64,000 bases of DNA from Spirogloea muscicola (GCA_009602725.1 WELB01000148.1:123318-187317), one strand, 5' to 3'. Counted from the first letter of the stretch, positions 45,201 to 59,137 are shown. The notes: generated from the sequence alone by a model not told the origin. Translations and numbers: made by a program.

Positions 45201-48200
45201 CTGGCCTGCCTCGGCCTCCTCGCGACTATCTGCATTGACCCCGTGAGCTCTCACGAGGAGCATTCTGCTCATGGAAGCATTGTGTGCCTGATGTATATTG
45301 GAGCTCAGCTGCCTTTGTAGCCGAGCAATTCACAAAGTGAATGGCGTCACACGTTGCAAAGGGGCCCGAGGATTGCGGTCGTGGGTCTAGAGACGAGGAG
45401 TTATGATTAGAGACGAGGTTTATGGTAAGAATTTTTAAGACCGTCCCATGAGCTTGGCGAGCTGTAGGTGGTCGCCGGAGATGCCTACTCCGAGGGAGCC
45501 GTGGGGCTCGTTCAGCAGCTGCTCCAATTGGGCGCAAACTCCATCGCTGGCTTGCCTGCTCTCGAAGGTGCCACAAGTTTAGCCCTGGTCTTGGGCATGT
45601 GTCAGGTCTGAGTTTCGGGGTCTGCTACCTGGCCAGGTCCGGGCAGTTTTGTTGGGTTTTTGACGCCTGGAATATCGAACTTGGTAAGATCCATGGTTCC
45701 ATGGTCCTGTACGCCTTGAAATAATATACCAAGTTCGATATTCCAGTCGTCAAAAATTACCTCCCTCCCCCAGATGCTTAGACTAGTAGTGGATGTGTCG
45801 GGCTCAAATCATCTTATGGATGGTTTTGGACTCTTAACTTATTTCAATTTTGTCAATGGGGCAGGACAAGGGGAGGAGAAGCAACTGGTGAGGATGCTCC
45901 TTCCGGCCCTGGTCCTCCTCCTGCGCATTCTGCAGCACCTGGCCAAGGCCACCCAGTCCCACTACCGCAACTCCAAGCTGCTCAACGCGCTGCTCAGCCT
46001 GCTGCATGCAATAGGGTAAGTGGTCTGAGACAGTACATGTGCAACTTTAGAGTGCCCAGTCACTAAGTGACTCGTCAGGGTCGTGATGTCAAGGTGCTTT
46101 TAGCCCCAGGAAGGAGCACTTTGATTTTTGGAATTGAGTCGTGTTATGTGTGTATTTCACTTTGCGTGCTGATTTCTGCAGGACCAGGTCGTCATTTCAC
46201 TCCCGCACGAGAGCAGGGGACATGGGGGCCCTGCGGGTGTGCCTGGCTGCCGCGCTCGCCTGCTGGCCAGTCCACGGGTGGTCGCCCGCCCTTCTGCCGC
46301 GCCTCCTCCCGCCCTCTGCCAGGCCGCTGGCTCCGGCGCACGCCTGTGCAGAGCTGGCGCTCCTTGTACGGCCCCTGGCATTCGAAAGCCTTCTTAATAC
46401 GCGTATGTAGCTTAGTTGCATCATAACACATTTCTGCAAGTACATTGTCAGGTCAGCATTATGGGAAGCTCTTGTGTCTAAGGTCACACTTATGACTAAT
46501 CATCACACATTAGTATGGAGTATTGGCGCTGTTTGACGTGACAAGTAGAGTCTCTCTGTCCTTCCCCAGGGGGACTTCCTCCCAGGTGCGGACTGCGAAG
46601 AGGGCAGTGGCCAGGGGGGCCTCCTGGCGGCTGCTTCGCTCCTCGGCCACTGGACAGCCAAGGACCTGGCATGGCACACCTGCGAGCCGGACACCGGCGC
46701 GCTCCTCCGGGCCCTGCTCTCCCATGCGCCCGCGCTGGCTGCACGCCTGCGGGCCTTGGACCACACGGTGGGTGTTGTGTGTACAATGTCTGAGCATTGA
46801 AGCATGGAGTAAGGTTAAGTCAATTGAGTGCTTATAAGTGCTTATGCAAGCGAACAGGGTCCTGCTGGCCATGGAATGTAGTGATGCAACAGCGCAAGGT
46901 TTTGACACAGTGCAATTAACTTGCTTGATGTGGCAGAACATAGTGGCGTATCAGCAAGCAGTTGCGTTTGTCATTGGCCGCGCCGCAGCGGCCAGCGTCG
47001 AGTTGGGTGCTTCGCTGGTGATGGCCCTTGTTCCCAGGACCCCGGCCAAAGCTGGGGATGGAGCTGCTGCAGAGAGCAGGGACACTCTGAATCCCGAGTC
47101 CATGTCCACTGCTGAAGCTGTGACCGAGGAGGAGTCCACGCCAAGCCTTTCAACCATCCAGGTCCGATCTCTGAATCCTATCATATGGTAATCTGCCTTT
47201 CTTTGGTCGTCCACTGGTCACACACGGGTTTGCCTTGCACCTGCATGTCAGGTCAAGGTAAGGTAAGATTGATTTGCCTGGTTGAGGGTCCAGGGTCAGC
47301 ACAAGGTCTTCAGAGAAGCTGCAGGTCAGGTAATACTTGGGGAAAAAGTCCGTGCAGTCTGTCAGTAGTACTTTTAAAGCACTCAATCTGCTGAGTGTTT
47401 ATCCGCTTGCTTGTTTCCTTCTTGCCACATTCTTGTTGACTCTCTCTGGCTGCACCCTAAGCCCCCTGCCGACGCGGGCAGCTTTTCACTCTTTGGTGGT
47501 CAAGTTGCTGCAATCACCTTCTGGGAATTTGACTTTGACCCAAATTCATTGAGATTTGATGCGCACTCTTGGAACATCGGGATGTCAATACTCATGCACA
47601 ATGTTCCGCATGGAGTGCAGAAGCTGCATCTTGCCCGACTGCTGAACGTGCTGGCAATGCAGCCGGCTGCAAAGGTCTGGCTGGCCTGCTTTCCATGTTC
47701 TTGATTTTGCAAATTAATGTTTGTTTGCAAATTTATGTTTGCTAGTAAGAGCAGGCACCCTCTGCATCAGGAGTCGCTTTTGTGTGATTCTAGAGACTAG
47801 TTTCTCTGATTATCTGCAAGAGCACCAACTTCTTGCTGATATCATACATGGTCGCATTCTTCACAAGTCATCAGCAGTGGAGGAACCCTTAGGAGGAATT
47901 AGCAAGCTAATCTGCATCGTGGTACCATGCAGGAGGTCATGCTCCAGTGTGGGGATCTGGTCAAGTGGTTGATAGCGGAGGTTGCCTCACAGCCGTGGGC
48001 TTCGTCTGGCCAACAATTGTTGCAGCAGGCCGCGGCTTCTTCTATGGATACGCTCCTGTGGCTGACCTGTGTGCAGGTCCTACAACACCTGTCGGACGCA
48101 GCAATTACTCAGGATGTTTCCAGGTATATGACCTCGGCAAGCTGAATGTGGAGGTTGAGACTGCTGTCTATCTGCTACATTGCCAAACTCTGCCTACGAT

Positions 48201-50381
48201 TCGGCATTAGGTTTGCGCACACTTCCCAATGCTTGCAGGTCTTGTCTGGAGAGTTCACAATCAATACGTAGAGTAGTTCGTTGCTTGTTAGTAGTGTAGT
48301 CACTCAGTTTTTGTACTGTATCTGCCTCGCCAGTAGGGAAATGGCTCCAGAAGACATGTTTGCTATGGGCACAGCTCTGCTTCAAGCTTTGCAGGTTGGG
48401 TTCCTGCTCAGTGTGCATATTTCTGCCTGGGTGTCCAACAAAAAGCATGTGATTGACACAAAAGCTACCAGGCAGCAGATGCAAACTAGCTGGTAAGATG
48501 CAGAGCAGCATTTGCTTATGAAATCGGCCTCCTTCTTAGCTGGTGGAAGTTATGTGGATCTTCGATGTTGTTTTGCAGCATATGAGCGCTGGGGATGCGG
48601 TACAGCAAATCTTGGCGGCACTGCAGAAGCTTGCAAGCACGGAGGCAGGGCGAGCCTCCATTGTGCAGATTGTGACGACTGGACCTGAGCAGTTCGGGGG
48701 CACGTTGGCCAGGCTCTGCAGGCTCGCTGTGCCGGCATCGCTCCGGCCGGCGCTGCTCCTCTCAGTGGCTTTGTTGGGGTTGACCTTGTCGGATCTGGGT
48801 CACAGGTGATAAAGCTTGCCTGCTTGCATTTCTCAACCATTATTATCTTCAGTGGGTCTGAATCTGACGTGTAGCCCTGAGTTGCTGATTACAGTAGGGG
48901 CACACTCATCAGCCTTCCATGTCATCCGATGGCAAATGCCGTTGAAATGAAGAGCTTTTGAGCTTTGAACTGGTCGACGAGAAGATCAGCTCCAAGGACC
49001 TTCCCATCCTTTGACTGCTTAAGTACTTCCACATACAAGAATCTGCTGATTTCCAGAAATGCCTGTCCTTGTAAGCAGTGATCTCGGTCTCATGGCTCTA
49101 CGTGCGCTGCTGGATCGGCCGGATGACAAACTGAAGCTGGAGCAGCACCCGCTACTCGATGCTCTCCGTGGCATGGAAGCCGAAGCCGGGGCCGGCTCTG
49201 CAGCTCCAGCAACCGGCCCCATGGCTTTGCCAAGCACCATCAGTACAAAGCAGCGGCAGGCTTGGCAGCAGGTTGTAGATGGCCTACCGGGTCTTCCGCT
49301 TGCTTACTATTGTGGACCCCTTCTGTGCTTACTGTATATTACTTCTTTCGGATCGTATCAGACATTTTTGGAAGGAGCGGTGGAATAGTTTGCACTTATT
49401 GACATGGAAAGGCAGCGCTGTGCATTGGCGTGCAGTGTTTGTGATTGCCAAGAGCATGCTCTGATATGTGAAAGTAGAGCTTGCTAAGCACAGCTGACGC
49501 TGTTGCTATCTGTACTCTGCGGCAGGCAAAGGCTGCAGTGGATGATCTTATTGACATTCTACAAGGAGCTGGCAAACTCCTGCCCAAGCTCGAGGTCAAG
49601 GATGAGAACCAAAAAGCAGACACGAGCAAGGGCACGTTGGCGGCCAGGGCAGACAAGCGCATCAAGCTATGGCCGCCGCCGAGCGTGCGCGTGCCGCTGA
49701 TGCCGGCTGGGGGCCTGATGGAGTGGGAGTGTGCTGCGCTGCCCTCGGCCGCTCCAGAGGCTGAGCAGCAGCATACTGATGCAGTCGGCCTTGGCAAGCG
49801 CAAGGAGGGGGGGCGGTCGCTGGAGCAGCAGCCGCCGCCGTTACCGCGAGCCGGCTCTGGTGGGACTGCTGCCACCGCTGGCGGAAACGCAGCCTCCACG
49901 CCCTCGGCCTCAGCCACTGGCCCTCAGCATGCGGCCATGGTCAGCCCGCCAGAGTTCCGGCAGCGCAAGCCCAACACAAGGTCGGCGATGCATGCATGTC
50001 GTAGACCATGGATGCTCATCATGAGGGCTTGCTTTTCTCCTTGATTGTGCTTCTCCTGCCGCTCTCCTTGGCCTCAGTGCACAGTGCATTGCAAGCCTGA
50101 AGGCCTCAGACTCCAGACTCGCTGGCGCTGTTGCGTATGCAGCGCGCGGCGACCGTCAGTGCACGTGGACCAGTTCATGGCGCGGGAGAAGGCGCACGGC
50201 CAGGTCCCCGGCACCACCACGACTGCTGCTGACGTGACTCCGCACCCACAGCCGCCGCCACCCTCGCCCTCGGTTGCTGTTACGGCCGCCAACGTTAGCA
50301 GCGCTGCACCGGCCGCCCGTGACAGTGGCGCCCAGATGAGCCATCGGGAGGCCCCTGCTGCGAATGCTGGGGTGCTGGATC

Positions 50382-50412
<31 letters not shown>

Positions 50413-51618
50413 CGGCGGCGGCACCCCGGNGGCACCCCGGCGGCGCTGGGCAGGCGGAACAGCGCTGTGCTGCAGCCGGCGCCGTCGCCGTCCGAGCTGC
50501 CGAGCCCGTGGCAGCAACAGCAACCTCAGCCTGCGCCCCCTCTCCAGCTTCCGCTGCAGCAGCCGCCGGTGCAGCTGCTGCCACCGCCGCAGCAGCACGG
50601 CGCATGGCCGCCCCGCAGCACCATGCCTTCGCCGCCAGCGCCGTTCTCGCCGCCGCCCACGTCCATGGTCCAGCCCCCGTTCTCAGGCCCTCCAGTGGTT
50701 GCATACGGCCATCACTTAGCACCGCCGTACATGCCGTCGCCGTCGCATTCGTCGCCGTGGATGTCTGGCCGACAGCAACCACGGCCAGGCCACGTTGTGA
50801 TGGACGTTCAGCCGCCACCTCAAGCAATGGGCCCTGTGGAGCTGGAGCTTCGGCCGAACATGGGGATGGCGCCCCCGCCGGTGTCCCTGACGATGCCTGC
50901 AGCACCGAGCATTGTGCTGTCGGCTCAGGACTCGGAGGCGGCACTCGGCCAACTCCTGGCGAACCCGGGCGCCATGCAGGTGCACAACGTTCGTCAACCC
51001 TGAGGCTCAGTCCTTTGGATTCTATTGCTGCTTCTGAAGCCTATTAAACCTCTTACCATTCACTGAGACCAGAGCCCCACTGCACTGCTATAAAACCATG
51101 TCTTTATTGCAGCTGAATTTGCCACCTAATTAGCTGTTAGTGTGCTCGGATTCTGAGGTTTGAGCTGAACGCAAAGCAACAGTCTGAGAAGGAAAAGTAG
51201 TGATGTGACTTGGATGAGGAGAGCCTCTCATGCAAGCGCAGTATCCATGTTTGGCAGAGTATGTTGTCTTTGTCATACTGAGTTTGTCATACTTGATTCG
51301 CAATGTAATATATTCTGATGGTGCTTTGCTAAATGGGTGAGATTGGCTCCTGCAGGAGTTGCTGCAGGACCAGGGGAAGCTGCAGCGGCTGCTTGAGCAG
51401 CACCCCAAGCTCATGAGCCTCCTACAGGTCATTGCTCCAGCCCCTCGTAGCTGCGTGCTCTAGTGTCCATATACACTTTCAGCAGCCCACAACAATCTCA
51501 AAAGCTCTCTTAGATCCAGACGTCTTGCCAATATACTTCATCAATGCATGGCTGCAAATGCTCAACCTGGAGCTTGCTTTTCTGACCACTTCAGGCGAGA
51601 CTCAGCGAGTTAAGTTGA
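39251..51618 (+). CDS. VIR: Virilizer homologue (VIRMA/VIR), scaffold of the m6A writer complex
   Basis: VIR anchors WTAP/FIP37, HAKAI and the METTL3-METTL14 methyltransferase for N6-methyladenosine on mRNA. It starts [13 protein letters not shown], followed by [15 protein letters not shown]. Exon 40,345-40,471 plus the exon at 40,830 give ERLCEPRLL...[18 protein letters not shown], almost the plant VIR block VVTNHLVVRGSY. About 26 exons follow, mostly helical, Leu/Ala-rich and armadillo-like, including [30 protein letters not shown] (45,868-46,016) and [10 protein letters not shown] (46,181-46,370), all with plant counterparts. C-terminal signatures: EFRQRKPNT (to 49,980), [12 protein letters not shown] (about 50,150), a long Pro/Gln-rich part, then [16 protein letters not shown] (51,356-51,427) and ARLSELS with stop (51,595-51,618). 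The rough total is about 1,750 residues, near human VIRMA and shorter than Arabidopsis VIR. The single n at 50,430 sits in a poly-Gly/Pro tract and shifts the apparent frame there. Several middle exon borders are approximate. Confidence 0.93.
39338..39366. repeat. Telomere-type repeat in Virilizer intron 1
   Basis: GGGGTTTAGGGTTAGG and further TTTAGG-like variants starting about 20 bp after the first donor site, next to a (GGC)n tract at 39,373-39,412. Confidence 0.75.
39965..40112. repeat. Degenerate GAGGTTCT tandem repeat in Virilizer intron 2
   Basis: Period of about 8 (GAGGTTCT, GAGGCTCT, GAGGTATT, GAGGTTTT), grading at its right end into GGTTTAGGGTCGAGGTTTGG. It could be decayed telomere-type DNA or an independent microsatellite. 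Confidence 0.8.
45657..45756. repeat. Inverted repeat with 30-nt arms, 29/30 matched, in Virilizer intron
   Basis: The left arm 45,657-45,686 begins TTTTTGACGCCTGGAATATC and the right arm 45,727-45,756 ends GATATTCCAGTCGTCAAAAA. They pair except at one position, around a 40-nt loop that itself contains CCATGGTTCCATGG. No target duplication is obvious. It could be a MITE remnant, a small-RNA precursor or a replication template-switch product. Confidence 0.9.
50405..50445. other. Single-n assembly join inside Virilizer exon
   Basis: The n is flanked on both sides by the same ten bases (GGCACCCCGG), directly after a (GGC)n tract. This looks like two contig ends that overlap but were not merged. 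Confidence 0.8.
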
Positions 51619-52359
51619 CGCGTGCCCTTGTTCCGGCTGGTACTGGAGTGGGAAGTAGCAGTACCTCGTGACTATTCTTACTTTTCCTTCGGCCTCTCTT
51701 GTATCTTACAGCCATTACTTGATAGTTTCTCTGAACCATTAGGTTTAAGTAGCGACCTGCATGTGCTCATTGTGCAAGGTCTCAATTGAGCTTCTGTGAA
51801 CAGGCTCAGTTAAGTATTGTGCACCTCGAGCTTCAATGCAAAGGCCTCCTCCAATGAATCAAGTGCCCTGATAATGTCTTAGGACAGCCAACTGCCTTCC
51901 AGTGGCAGACGAGGTAGACCATTGATGACTCGAGCTACTCCTCTTAAATTAGGTCAGTAAATTCTGCTCAGCTGCTGCCTTCCGTACCCCAACGATTTTT
52001 TCACATTGATAAATTCAGGCGCAGCTGGCACACTGCAATGCTGATGAGCAAAAGCAAAAGCAAAGCAAGTGCAAGGTCCCGAGGGCTGTGCTTGCTCAAT
52101 TTCTGTCCGCCTTCCCCTTGTGTCGTGCTCAATGAAACTGGCTTTTTCTGGAAATTTTCTGTTTCTGCTCAGTGCAACACTGAGCAGAAACGTACTGCTT
52201 GCATCAGCATCACCACCCAGTCAACGCTGAGATGACAAGACATGCGGAAGCAGAAGATCAAAAGGTCATAGTCCACTCACTACACGCCTTCGTGAGGGGT
52301 TTGAGCTAATCGCGAAATTAGTCAACATGCTAAGTAGTCAGTCAGCTGGTCATTGTACA
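51619..52359. other. Convergent intergenic region between Virilizer and Lnt-like gene
   Basis: Holds both 3' ends and one perfect short hairpin at 52,161-52,191. No exon was recognised. Confidence 0.6.
52161..52191. repeat. Perfect 14-bp inverted repeat with 3-nt loop
   Basis: GTTTCTGCTCAGTG, loop CAA, CACTGAGCAGAAAC. Same stem and loop size as the hairpin at 22,487-22,517, with unrelated sequence. Confidence 0.95.
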
Positions 52360-55300
52360 CTATGAATATGAGAAAGCAAGAGGGCACTTGTGGTGACCCA
52401 GGAGAGGCTCTGTCAGGTATCTCGGGCAGCAGCTGAGGAGCGGCATGATGGCCCAGAGGGGCAGAAAGGCGAGGAGAAGCAGGAGCAGCGCAGCGGCAGT
52501 GAGCACGTAGCCCAAGAGGAAGCCGGCGACCGAGTAGAACGTGCGGACGTGCTGCGTGAGGGGCATCTGCGCAGTGACGAGCCCGGAATCCAGCTCCTCT
52601 CTGCAACAGGGTTTGTTCCATTGTTCAATTGGAAGTACAGGGTAAGCGGGAACTGCATTCCATGTTACACCCATTGAGCACGCGTTATTGCAGTCACTGG
52701 GATCGTCAATATAACACTCGGTTAGTGGGCTTGCCTCCAGACAAGAGTGCGGTACAGCGGCGTGGTGATGGCCGAGACGCCTGTGGAGGAGCAGCGGAGG
52801 AGCGTGAAGCCATTCTCAGCTGCACGTACGGCGTCGTTGCGCGCCTCCATTGCGCCAATGGGGCCCCACGTCCAGCTTGGCTGCAGCATGATGTCCACCC
52901 TGGAGGAGGCATTGGCAGGAGGGCGGTGTCAGCCTCCATGCAGCTTGCGTGACCAGTATTAAGGACCAAGGCTTAACTTAGAGCCTGCACCTTATGGACC
53001 TGCAGCGCACAATGGCAGACCTTAGCTTGACATCTAGGTACGCTTTGGGGCCGAGGCTTATCAAGGACCAAAGCCAGATGGAGCAGAAGAGCCTCCATAG
53101 CTGAGGTCATAAGACAGCACAAAGATGAGCAAGCTCTTAGTTGAAGGCCCCACCGCTTCGCTCCAGCCTGCCTGATGAAGCCGGGGAACTCCATGTCGAA
53201 GCAGATGGCTGCGCTCAGGCGGCCGAACGGGCTGTCCAGCACCTGCATCAGTCTGGGCCCTCGGACGGTCCCGCGGTCCACCCATGGCACGAGGTGCGAC
53301 TTGTTGTATCGTAGGCCCACAGAGCCATCAGGCTGCACAATGGCTAGTGCATTGGCCATGGTGGCCCTCCCAAGCCCTTCTCTATTCAGAAGCTGACAAC
53401 AAAAGGAAGCCTGATAAGAGATCCATCATGCTTATCTTGATCCAAATCAGCTAAGCAAGCAGTCTATCACAGAAGTTGCCGTTTAGCAATTCCCTGGCTG
53501 CTTACTTGCTTTTCCTGACACTACTATTACACCTAGAATCTATTTGTGACATCAGGTCATTAGATGATAAGTTTGACAATAACCATGATTAGGCTTCTTA
53601 AAAACTGACCAGATCATGCGAGCATAAATGGCTTTCCATGTACCTTAGTGTAAGCGACCCCAATGTAAGGACCCTCTTTGCCAATGCCATCTAAATTGCG
53701 CCGTGCAGCCGTCCCTCGCCTCGCAATGGCAGCGACATCCTCCAGCAGCTGAGCCTCGTCAAGATCCGCCTCCACAAGCAGAGCGGCTTCTGACCACAAA
53801 ATGATGCTGTCGCCGGCATCGACTCTTGACTTCGTCCGAGACAGCACCTCCGTCTTGGAGGCATTCCTGTACATGTTGCTGATTATGCAGCTCACTCCAA
53901 TCGCTGGAGCAATGGTCTCGGGCAGGCCTCGCTGGTAGAAGCTGCCAAGGTATGCCAGCATGACGATCAGTAAAGACAAGTAAAGACAAGTCAGAAACCC
54001 CATCTTCTAGTGATTCTTGGATACAGTCCATTACTCAGGACTTGCAGAATCATCAAGCACATCAAACACACATCGTAACTTTGCTCATTGCACCTGGTGT
54101 CAAAAATGGTGGACTGTAAGCCGCTGTAAACAAGGCACAGGAGGATGAGCAGAGGGCAAAGGAGCGTGTGGGTGCTCAACATGGCAGTGCCACTACTGTC
54201 GCTCCCGGCTTCTGGCAAAGTGATAATGGTCACGTGCTTGTCAGGAGTTTCAGAATGGGAACTAACACCTGCCAAACGGGAACAAATATAAGTCATGGTC
54301 AGAAAGGCCGACTTTCACTCAGCTAGATGAGAAGCTTCTTAGGTTCACCACTTCACATGAAGTGGTGAATCCATGTGATAGAGCAGCCAGTGCCTAGCCA
54401 CAACAGAACAACAGCAGTAGCTACGTATGTCACGCTACAGCAGCTGGATGTCATTTAACAGGATGTCAGCTAAAGAACCTTATCACATTAGCTTCTCTCA
54501 AAAAAAATGGAAATGAGTATTGGATCAGGGTTGAGGGTTATATCTGGGGCAGTATATTCAGGGTTGTGCATTTATGCCTTGAGTTGGCAAGTGCAGGGGC
54601 AGCGCGTAGTGGGCCACAGCTCCCGTGTAAGCCATGAGGAACACAATGCCCTCGCAGCCAAAAAGGCGAGCAGCCTGAACAATTGGCGTCACCTCGACCT
54701 GGCTATATGCCGGGTTGCCGGTCGTGCCAATTGGCGACAGCGCGCCAACAAGAAACCAGATTGCAGAATACATGATTGGGAACACCAATGGGTGCAGGAA
54801 CCCCGCCAGCCTGCAAGCAACACACAGACACAAGAGCTTTTGAAGAGAAAGTAGATTATAGTCTTACTGGGTCAGCGTTGTGGTTGTTTGGGCTAAGGTG
54901 TCACGCATGTCGCTGTTACGGCCGCGTCGCTGCATTCTTTGAAGCTCTATTCCAGCTTACGCTTGTGGTCACGGTTGCGGTTACGGTTACGATTACGGTT
55001 ACAAATGACTTGACAAGCGATCCCCCCTGGCCTTACAATCAAGCAGGTCAAGTGGTGGAGACGATGGTATAACCTTGGCACGACCTGTAAGTGTGGCTGA
55101 AAACAGCGTCCGCAAGGTAGGCCAACACGAGGATGCTCCAGAGAAGGAGGGCAACGAGGAAGACGTTTGCCACTCCCGACACCGTGAAGCTCGGGTCGTT
55201 GAACATGCCCGCATATGCAACGGTGTAGCCTGCCGCCTGGGTCAAGACAACCGCTGCAATGCACGCTGCCTGCCTCAATCGCGATATCTGGCAGATATTC

Positions 55301-56093
55301 ACCTGCAGCAAGTGGCATGCAATCAGTGAATATCAGTGACACCGAGAAATTCCACTGAAGCCAGTCTACTCAGTAGGTGTGTGGTCTGATTCGGTTGGTG
55401 CACATTGATAGTTCAAGTTCGACTTAGTGCACTGTGACTTTTCTGCACTTGACAACCTGACTGCAGCCAGCAATTTTACAGTAGGTAGATTACTCATAGA
55501 ATATAGAAAAGGAATGTCAAGGATGACTTCGTATGACTTCGAGAGCCAGGCCTCAAAGCCGAGACAATCAGCTCTGACAAGCTCTCCTTTCTCTTGAGCA
55601 ATGTTATCATCCATCCGACCTGGCGGACTCCTCTTAGAACGTATCACAGTATCAGCTCGTCCTTCGACTGAGTGCCCAGCCTCTATGCATGCACTAGCGC
55701 TGCGAGACTGCAGACCCACTTGTACGAAGCATCGCAACAGTTCGCCGAGCGCAAGGTCGTGTGAAGCTGACAGAGGCCTGCCGTACGGCTCACAAGTCCT
55801 GTGCTGCAGCAGTCACCATGCAGTACGAGAACTGAAGCTTGTGCTTAAGGTTAATGGTTTTGGGGTTTAAGGTCTGGGCGAGGAGCCAGGTTTGTGGGCT
55901 TTGGCTGAGAAGGTAAGACGTGCGGTACCCAGTGGAAGAAGCGGAGCAGCAGCAGCGGCTGCAGCCACGCCAGGACGGCGACGGGCTGCAGGCCCGACAA
56001 GCTGCCGCACAGCGCCGCCGCCGCCAGCAGCAGCGGCGCTCGCCCGCCTCCGCCGCCGGCGCTGACGCCGCTGCCTTTGGGCTGCATGGCCAT
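52360..56093 (-). CDS. Apolipoprotein N-acyltransferase-like protein (membrane domain plus CN-hydrolase domain)
   Basis: Resembles bacterial Lnt, which N-acylates lipoproteins. Recognisable - strand exons: 56,093-55,915 (APLLLAAAALCGSLSG, LAWLQPLLLLRFFHWVP), 55,300-55,090 (hydrophobic, VANVFLVALLLWSILVLAYL), 54,810-54,600 (FPIMYSAIWFLVGALSPIG, GCEGIVFLMAYTGAVAHYA), 54,269-54,120 (one TM), 53,941-53,644, 53,393-53,154, 52,899-52,743 and 52,600-52,360. The nitrilase triad is visible: Glu in ILWSEAALLV, Lys in YNKSHLVPWVD and Cys in AAICFDMEFPGF. VDIMLQPSWTWGPIGAME and RAAENGFTLLRCSSTGVSA follow as in Lnt, and the C-terminal exon has one more TM segment. The architecture and triad are convincing. 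The eukaryotic substrate is unknown, and a generic membrane-anchored CN-hydrolase remains possible. Confidence 0.85.
54344..54369. repeat. Perfect 12-bp inverted repeat with 2-nt loop
   Basis: TTCACCACTTCA, loop CA, TGAAGTGGTGAA, inside an intron of the Lnt-like gene. Confidence 0.93.
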
Positions 56094-56120
56094 GGTACTA
56101 GGATTGGCAAGTCCGAACAA

Positions 56121-57085
56121 CAGCCGGCGAAGCCGCAGCTCGTCGTCTCATGGTGCGGCAGCCGTCAAGGCCCTTTGTGGGTCCCATGCGAGAGCTCGGA
56201 GGTTGTGCCGCGGGACTTGGTCCTGCTGCTCCTCCACTTGCCGCAAAGCCGCAGTAGGTTACCGCAACTCCGACGTCCGAGGCGGCGCTGAGGGCCGCTT
56301 TGCTCGCTCTGAGTGCGCTTCTTCTGACAGTCTAGACGCTGCGACCTGCAACGATCACTAGCAGACCGCAAGTAGGTGGCAGCTGCCTTGCTCTGCCATG
56401 CATCGAGGACGACTGCTGCTCAAGCGCCACCCAAGGGCAGTTGCATGTTCGTTGCATGTCCAGTGACTTGTATGACATGCTTGAATCTGACAGCTGCGGG
56501 TTTGAGACATTCTCAGACTCGAGGCATGTCTGATGTCCCGCCACAGAACATCACAAAGATGTCCACAGTGGGACACCTGAGCCTCCGGCCACACATGGTT
56601 CCTACTTTTGGATCTCCTGAGCCTAAGCGAAACGGAAGTGATGTGCTTGATCAACGTCATCAGCTCTGTGCAACTTGAGAGGCTCTGCAGCTTGTGCATG
56701 TATCGTCATTCTGCTGTGTTTGCTGTGGAGAGAGTGGAGAGAGTGTCTGAGCTCTATTCATTCTTCTTCCCGGGCTGGCTAATCACAGCCATCGCCCTAT
56801 ACTAGAGTCTTTCTTCGTCTACAAGCAAAGGCAGCTAAAACAGCAGGCCAGGAATGAGCGGAAAGGCGAGGCGGTATGATAGCAGTCGTCCCTGTGCCCA
56901 CTTGGTGACCGGATCGCTGTCAGACAAGCTGTCCTCTCGGCACAGAGAAGTTTGAACCCATCTCTCGTGAAAAGTGAAGGTGATTCACAAGTGTGAGCTA
57001 GCTCTGCACCCACATTCCCTGCCGATTAAGTTCTAGTGTGACCTTAAACTGAGCACTCAGACCTAGACTGGGGCAGAGAATTTAT
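56121..57085. other. Intergenic region between Lnt-like gene and OTC, with one hairpin repeat
   Basis: The 5' flank of the Lnt-like gene and the 3' flank of OTC. A GGGCTGGCTAATCACAGCC copy of the hairpin family lies at about 56,772-56,800. No exon was recognised. Confidence 0.6.
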
Positions 57086-58944
<1,859 letters not shown>

Positions 58945-59137
58945 TGCGCGCGGAGCGAGCTGCGGTAGCGTCCATGGCGGTTGAGCCGAGCGCCGGCAAA
59001 GCAGCGAGTGCGCGGTCGGGGGGCTGTACCGCCAGCGGCCTGGGAAGCGGCGACGCCAGAGGCGAGCTCCTGGACGGCGCAGGTGGCGGCGCCGCGGCTG
59101 CTGCGGCGCCAGCGGGGGCCGTCTGCGACGGCGCGCC

